NCBI GenBank assembly: GCA_003235605.1 | Contig: QJVU01000051.1 | Span: forward strand, 1 to 10,227 | Reading direction: 5' to 3' | From: Planctomycetota bacterium | GTDB lineage: Bacteria; Planctomycetota; UBA1135; UBA2386 | Length of the DNA: 10,227 nucleotides | In this document: positions 6,810-10,227 of the stretch, piece by piece | Layout of the letters: each line of letters starts with the position of its first letter | Numbering within the stretch: position 1 is the first letter of the stretch | Position numbers and translations under genes: made by a program | The notes under the pieces: generated by a model | Told to the model about the DNA's origin: nothing | Databases searched by the model: none | Seen by the model: only the letters and a program-made list of their open reading frames with translations

Positions 6810-7799
6810 CTAGTCGCCAGTGTAGCCCAGAGACAGACCGAGGGCAGCCAGCTTGTTCTTGACCTCCTTGAGCGAGGTCTTGCCGAAGTTTCTTACCTTG
6901 AGGAGTTCGGACTCTGTGAACCTGACCAGGTCTCCGATCATGAGGATGTTCTCGGAGTCGAGGCAGTTCTTGGACCGTACCGAAAGGTCTAGCATGTCGA
7001 CGGACTTCGACAGCAACTCATCCATCTCTCGGCGCTTGGCGTGCTCATCGCCTTCGGGGGCCAACACGCCACCCTCGACGGCCAGGTCCTCCTTCATCTC
7101 GAAGTACTGGACAAAGGGGTTCAGGTGCTTCCGGTAGATCTTGCTGGCCTCGACCAAGGCCATCTCCGGCACCACAGTGCCGTCGGTCCAGATCTCCAGC
7201 ACCAAACGGTCGTAGTTGGTGAACTTGCCGACTCGAGTGTTCTCGATGGCATAGCGTACGCGGTAGACCGGGCTGAAGATCGAGTCGACGGGAATGGTGC
7301 CGATCTCCTGCTCTTCGCTGACGTTGTCCTCGGCTGTCACGTAGCCCCGCCCCTTCCTGACTTGAATCTCGCAGTAGAAGCGTACGTCGTCGGTCAGTGT
7401 GCAGATCTTCAGATCTGTGTTCACGACCTCTACGTTGTGGTCGGTCTCTATCCTGTCGGCGGTCACCTCTCCTTTCTCGGAGACATCGATTCGCAGCGTG
7501 CAGGGTGCATCTGTATGCATCCGCACACGGAGCTTCTTGATGTTCAGGATGATCTGGGTGACGTCCTCGTATACACCGGCAATCGTCGAGAACTCGTGCA
7601 CGACACCCTCGATCTTCACCGAGGTGACGGCGGTGCCCTCGATCGACGACAGCAGCACACGACGCAAACCGTTGCCGATCGTGGTTCCGAACCCACGCTC
7701 GAACGGCTCGACCTGGAACTTGCCGTAGGAGTCAGTGGCAGTCTTCTCCTCGAGCTTGACCCGGGAGGGAAGCTCGAAATTACGCCAGCGAATGCGCAT
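6810..7799 (-). CDS. rpoA: DNA-directed RNA polymerase alpha subunit
   Basis: Alpha dimerises to seed RNA polymerase assembly and contacts activators and UP elements. The 329 residues comprise an N-terminal domain with the dimerisation helix segment FGTTIGNGLRRVLLSS (37-52) and GVVHEFSTIAGVYEDV, a linker near 235-265, and a C-terminal domain with VRSKNCLDSE (274-283) and NFGKTSLKEV (304-313). R275 and N278 correspond to the DNA-contacting R265 and N268 of E. coli, so the UP-element surface is intact. The opening MRIRWRNFELPSRV resembles planctomycete RpoA as I remember it and differs from the proteobacterial and Bacillus forms. A clear Shine-Dalgarno (AGAGGAGA) lies about 6 nt before ATG 7799, stronger than that of its neighbours. 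The gene follows rpsD by 17 nt and precedes rplQ, the standard alpha-operon position. Confidence 0.97.
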   Translation of the reverse strand: MRIRWRNFELPSRVKLEEKTATDSYGKFQVEPFERGFGTTIGNGLRRVLLSSIEGTAVTSVKIEGVVHEFSTIAGVYEDVTQIILNIKKLRVRMHTDAPCTLRIDVSEKGEVTADRIETDHNVEVVNTDLKICTLTDDVRFYCEIQVRKGRGYVTAEDNVSEEQEIGTIPVDSIFSPVYRVRYAIENTRVGKFTNYDRLVLEIWTDGTVVPEMALVEASKIYRKHLNPFVQYFEMKEDLAVEGGVLAPEGDEHAKRREMDELLSKSVDMLDLSVRSKNCLDSENILMIGDLVRFTESELLKVRNFGKTSLKEVKNKLAALGLSLGYTGD

Positions 7800-7816
7800 G
7801 TAGTGTCTCCTCTGCG

Positions 7817-8440
7817 CTACTTGGAACAGAGCTCGACGATGAGTTGCTCGTTGATGGGGTGGGGAACATCCTCTCGGGTGGGAAGCTGGACCACGGTGCC
7901 TTTGAGATCGGCAGGGTGGGCATCCAACCAGGCCGGCATTGCCTGGCCCTTGTTGATCTCAACGGCCTCGGCGGACTTCTTCTTGATCTTGTCCTTGCCA
8001 CGCACGTCGATGACGTCGCCGGCTCTCACCAGATAGCTGGGGATGTCACAGCGATGACCGTTCACGAAGACGTGCCCGTGGGCAATCATCTGCCGGGAGT
8101 CGAAGCGCGACAGTGACAGTCCCAGGTTGAGGACGACGTTGTCCAGACGCCGCTCGAGCAGGATCAGCAGGTTCTCGCCGGTGTTGCCCTTCTGGCGCGT
8201 CGCAGTCCTGAAGTACTTGCGGAACTGCCTCTCGAGCACGCCGTAGACGCGCTTGGCTTTTTGTTTCTCACGGAGCTGAACAGCGTAGTCCGTGGTCTTC
8301 CGGGGACGGGTGTGCATTCCCGGCGGGTAGTCACGACGATTGATACCGCACTTCTCCGAGAAACACCGCTGCCCCTTCAGGAAGAGCTTCATGCCTTCCC
8401 GGCGGCACAGCTTGCAGACGCTCCCGTTCAGTCTTGCCAT
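7817..8440 (-). CDS. rpsD: 30S ribosomal protein S4, zinc-binding form
   Basis: A primary 16S rRNA-binding protein that nucleates assembly of the 30S body; in many bacteria it also represses the alpha operon. The 207 residues start MARLNGSVCKLCRREG. Cys 9, 12, 26 and 31 form the zinc knuckle of the C+ type of S4. After YGVLERQFRKYF and GENLLILLERRLDNVV comes the S4 RNA-binding domain (about 95-160: SRQMIAHGHVFVNGHRCDIPSYLVRAGDVI), then a C-terminal segment with PAWL and PTREDVPHPINEQLIVELCSK. Length is normal. The start ATG 8440 lies 15 nt after the rpsK stop, with only CGGAAT as a weak Shine-Dalgarno, which suggests coupling to rpsK. Autogenous control is inferred from the family; I did not find the operator structure. 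Confidence 0.97.
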   Translation of the reverse strand: MARLNGSVCKLCRREGMKLFLKGQRCFSEKCGINRRDYPPGMHTRPRKTTDYAVQLREKQKAKRVYGVLERQFRKYFRTATRQKGNTGENLLILLERRLDNVVLNLGLSLSRFDSRQMIAHGHVFVNGHRCDIPSYLVRAGDVIDVRGKDKIKKKSAEAVEINKGQAMPAWLDAHPADLKGTVVQLPTREDVPHPINEQLIVELCSK

Positions 8441-8455
8441 TGGTATTCCGTATGC

Positions 8456-8836
8456 TCAGACGCGGCGACGCTTGCGCGGGCGGCAGCCGTTGTGGGGTAG
8501 AGGTGTGATGTCTTCGATGGCCTTGATGTCGATGCCGGCACTGGCAAGAGATCGGATCGCGGACTCGCGCCCGGAGCCTGGTCCCTTCACCTTGACCTCC
8601 AGCTCGTGCACGCCCATCTTGCGGATCTTCTCGGCGACCTTGCTGGCGGCTCGCTGCGCCGCGAACGGAGTGCTCTTGCGACTGCCCTTGTAGCCAATCG
8701 TTCCCGCTGAGTCCCAGGCCAGGACCTGACCCCTGGCATCGGTGACGGTGATGATGGTGTTGTTGAAGGTCGCCTTGATGTAGGCAACCCCCTTCCCAAC
8801 GTTGCGCCGCACGGTCTTCTTCTTGGGCTTTGCCAT
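8456..8836 (-). CDS. rpsK: 30S ribosomal protein S11
   Basis: A platform protein of the small subunit that contacts 16S rRNA near the mRNA exit region. The 126 residues show the family's landmarks in order: a basic N-terminus [81 protein letters not shown], and the very conserved end [18 protein letters not shown]. The start ATG 8836 is 6 nt after the rpsM stop, and the Shine-Dalgarno-like GGAAG is inside the end of rpsM, so the two genes are likely translationally coupled. Nothing unusual is seen. Confidence 0.98.
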   Translation of the reverse strand: MAKPKKKTVRRNVGKGVAYIKATFNNTIITVTDARGQVLAWDSAGTIGYKGSRKSTPFAAQRAASKVAEKIRKMGVHELEVKVKGPGSGRESAIRSLASAGIDIKAIEDITPLPHNGCRPRKRRRV

Positions 8837-8842
8837 GCTAGG

Positions 8843-9220
8843 TCACTTCCGGAGGATCTTCTTGTTGGCAACGGTCTTCCGCGGTCCCTTGCGGGTGCGG
8901 GCATTGCAGCGGGTGCGCTGGCCTCGCACAGGCAGACCACGACGATGACGGAGCCCGCGGTAGCAGCTGATCTCCTTGAGGCGGTTCACGTTCTGGAGCA
9001 GCGTGCGCCGGAGCGGCCCCTCGACGATGTAGTTCTCGCCGATGTGGTTGGCAAGGCGGGCCACCTCGTCGTCGGAGAGGTCCTTGGCGCGAGTGTCAGA
9101 GCGCATGCCGAGCTCGGCAATGATCTTGTGGGCCGAGGTTGCGCCGATGCCATAGATGTACGTGAGAGCGACATCGAGGCGCTTCTCGTTGGGGATGTCG
9201 ACGCCGACGATTCGTGGCAT
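8843..9220 (-). CDS. rpsM: 30S ribosomal protein S13
   Basis: A head protein of the small subunit that contacts P-site tRNA and the bridge to the 50S. The 125 residues begin [21 protein letters not shown], with YGIG at 23-26, a helix-two-turn-helix core, IVEGPLRR, and the basic tail [26 protein letters not shown] that inserts between tRNAs. ATG 9220 is chosen over an upstream in-frame ATG at 9298 because MPRI is the family N-terminus and the upstream part overlaps rpmJ in another frame. AAAGGA lies about 9 nt before the start, and the spacer after rpmJ is 19 nt. Confidence 0.97.
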   Translation of the reverse strand: MPRIVGVDIPNEKRLDVALTYIYGIGATSAHKIIAELGMRSDTRAKDLSDDEVARLANHIGENYIVEGPLRRTLLQNVNRLKEISCYRGLRHRRGLPVRGQRTRCNARTRKGPRKTVANKKILRK

Positions 9221-9239
9221 GAGATGGGTCCTTTGTTCG

Positions 9240-9356
9240 CTATCTGCCTTGGCGTTGCTTGTGACGCGGATTGCTGCAAATAACACGAAGCACTCCACGC
9301 CGCCGGATGATCCTGCAGCCGGCGCAGATCCTTCTGACGCTTGCTCTGACCTTCAT
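9240..9356 (-). CDS. rpmJ: 50S ribosomal protein L36, zinc-binding form
   Basis: This 38-residue zinc-ribbon protein is the smallest protein of the large subunit. Translation of the minus strand from ATG 9356 gives [20 protein letters not shown], then [18 protein letters not shown] and TAG at 9242-9240. Ligands C11, C14, C27 and H32 have the C-x2-C-x12-C-x4-H spacing of the C+ form, not the zinc-free paralogue. It sits between infA (35 nt upstream) and rpsM (19 nt downstream), its usual place at the junction of the spc and alpha operons. The Shine-Dalgarno (CGGAAC) is weak. Confidence 0.97.
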   Translation of the reverse strand: MKVRASVRRICAGCRIIRRRGVLRVICSNPRHKQRQGR

Positions 9357-9391
9357 TGATTGTTCCGTACGGGCTTCTGTTGTGACGGTGC

Positions 9392-9607
9392 CTATCCGCG
9401 GTAGATGATTCGTCCCTTGGTCAGGTCGTATGGTGACATTTCCACGGTGACTTTGTCACCGGGAAGGATCCTGATGTAGTGCATGCGCATCTTGCCGCTG
9501 ACATGGGCAAGGATCTCATGACCATTGTCGAGGGTCACCCGGAAGCGAGCATTCGGCAGGGCTTCCTTGACCGTAGCCTCCAGCGTGATGGGTTCCTCCT
9601 TGGCCAT
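9392..9607 (-). CDS. infA: Translation initiation factor IF-1
   Basis: IF-1 binds the 30S A site and assists IF-2 and IF-3 in initiator tRNA selection. The 71-residue product is a single S1-like OB fold: [71 protein letters not shown]. The conserved [19 protein letters not shown] segment and the YDLTKGRI end leave no doubt about the family. ATG 9607 gives the standard MAKE start. A longer in-frame reading upstream overlaps adk and is rejected. No clear Shine-Dalgarno precedes the start; the 37-nt gap to adk instead holds GC-rich repeats. Confidence 0.97.
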   Translation of the reverse strand: MAKEEPITLEATVKEALPNARFRVTLDNGHEILAHVSGKMRMHYIRILPGDKVTVEMSPYDLTKGRIIYRG

Positions 9608-9621
9608 GGGACATGCAACTC

Positions 9622-9641
9622 GGGCCCGCCAAGGGCCCGCC
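9622..9641. repeat. GC-rich paired repeat in the adk-infA gap
   Basis: The 9-mer GGGCCCGCC occurs twice in tandem (9622-9630 and 9633-9641), separated by AA. Because GGGCCC is itself palindromic, the two copies can also form a 6-bp hairpin with a 5-base loop (GCCAA on the plus strand). It fills most of the 37-nt adk-infA spacer, lying just after the adk stop and about 15-35 nt before the infA ATG. It has no T-tract, so it looks like an RNA structure or processing site more than a terminator. Function is unknown. Confidence 0.5.
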
Positions 9642-9644
9642 TGA

Positions 9645-10227
9645 CTACGAACTCTCGTTCTGCTGGGATAACACCTCGACCAAACTCTCTTGAACTTCCT
9701 CAAGGGGCCGATCCGCATCGACCTCCACCAATACCCCACGGTCCCGGTAGTACCCCAGCAGGGGCTCGGTCTGGGAGCCGTACACGGACAGCCGCTTGCT
9801 GACCGCCTCCGGACGGTCGTCGGACCGCTGGGAGAGGCGTCCGCCACACAGATCACAGACGCCTGTCTGCCGCGGCGGCTTGAACATGCTGTTCCAGATC
9901 GCGCCGCAGCCATCGCAGGTCCAGCGCGACGTAAGACGCTGGACCAGCACCGCTTCGGGTACCTGGAAGAAAACTACGTGGCTGAGTCCCCTGCCCTTTT
10001 CGTCAAGGGTCTGGTCCAGGGAACGAGCCTGCGGGAGTGTACGGGGGAATCCATCCAGGATCCAGGCCTCGGCGGCATCGGGGCGGTCGATCCGTGCCGC
10101 CACCATGCGGATCATGATGTCGTCCGGGACCAGCTTGCCGGCATCCATGTACTCCCTGGCCTGGAGCCCCAGGGCGCTGCCCTTCGACACCTCTTCCCGC
10201 AGCATGTCCCCCGTGGAGATGTGCAGG
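9645..10227 (-). CDS. adk: Adenylate kinase, zinc-LID type (N-terminus beyond the right edge)
   Basis: Interconverts ATP + AMP and two ADP in the cytoplasm. 193 residues are visible, starting inside the AMP-binding segment ([13 protein letters not shown]); about 27 N-terminal residues with the P-loop are outside the window. Visible landmarks: [10 protein letters not shown], the LID domain with CDGC and CDLC (Cys codons at 9915, 9906, 9855, 9846, a four-cysteine zinc site), then [27 protein letters not shown]. In the LID start SRWTC, the second Arg of the common GRRVC is Trp. The C-terminus is QQNESS. It precedes infA directly; the map (methionine aminopeptidase) gene often found between them is absent here. 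Identity is certain; completeness at the 5' end cannot be judged. Confidence 0.96.
   Translation of the reverse strand, partial: LHISTGDMLREEVSKGSALGLQAREYMDAGKLVPDDIMIRMVAARIDRPDAAEAWILDGFPRTLPQARSLDQTLDEKGRGLSHVVFFQVPEAVLVQRLTSRWTCDGCGAIWNSMFKPPRQTGVCDLCGGRLSQRSDDRPEAVSKRLSVYGSQTEPLLGYYRDRGVLVEVDADRPLEEVQESLVEVLSQQNESS

Noticed and set aside
7041..8036. A 331-codon open frame on the plus strand over rpoA and rpsD.
   Set aside because: It is antisense to two universal genes and shows no domain; it is a codon-bias shadow.
9221..9298. An N-terminal extension of rpsM from ATG 9298.
   Set aside because: This part overlaps the complete rpmJ gene in another frame, and the S13 family starts at MPRI with a good Shine-Dalgarno.
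6810..10227. A hidden unusual system within the ribosomal cluster.
   Set aside because: Every stretch is accounted for by adk, infA, rpmJ, rpsM, rpsK, rpsD and rpoA with spacers under 40 nt. Gene order is canonical.

Overview
This is a GC-rich (about 60% by eye), densely packed chromosomal window made of housekeeping genes. I see no mobile element, CRISPR array, phage gene or toxin-antitoxin module. The source looks like a bacterium outside the well-studied phyla. The N-terminus of RpoA (MRIRWRNFELPSRV...) is, from memory, most like planctomycete RpoA proteins. The ornithine-type carbamoyltransferase is of the acetylated/succinylated-ornithine class found in Xanthomonadaceae and Bacteroidetes rather than ordinary OTCase. 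I lean towards Planctomycetota or a neighbouring lineage, with moderate confidence.

Left block (1-1886, minus strand): read in its own direction the order is tadA, tRNA-Ser(CGA), tRNA-Ser(GGA), the small SRP RNA (ffs), then dnaX, which runs off the left edge. Linkage of tadA, tRNA-Ser and SRP RNA with dnaX is also known from Gram-positive genomes. The RNA genes are tightly spaced and probably processed from a common transcript.

Middle block (1927-6372, plus strand): a carbamoyltransferase with the residues expected for N-acetylornithine specificity starts 40 bp from tadA on the opposite strand. Three bases after its stop comes dnaE, a full-length replicative DNA polymerase III alpha subunit. 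Its polymerase aspartates and an internal beta-clamp motif are intact, but its PHP metal site is eroded. Two Pol III holoenzyme genes (dnaX, dnaE) therefore lie about 2 kb apart on opposite strands.

Right block (6380-10227, minus strand): the end of the spc operon and the alpha operon, read adk (partial, runs off the right edge), infA, rpmJ, rpsM, rpsK, rpsD, rpoA, rplQ. All are tightly spaced and co-directional, as expected of one transcript making ribosomal proteins, IF1 and RNA polymerase alpha. rplQ and dnaE converge with only 7 bp between their stop codons, and both stops are buried in one perfect inverted repeat.

I found no candidate for an unknown multi-gene system. The points worth following up are the unusual active-site residues of the carbamoyltransferase, its coupling to dnaE, the SRP RNA/dnaX boundary and the shared-stop palindrome.
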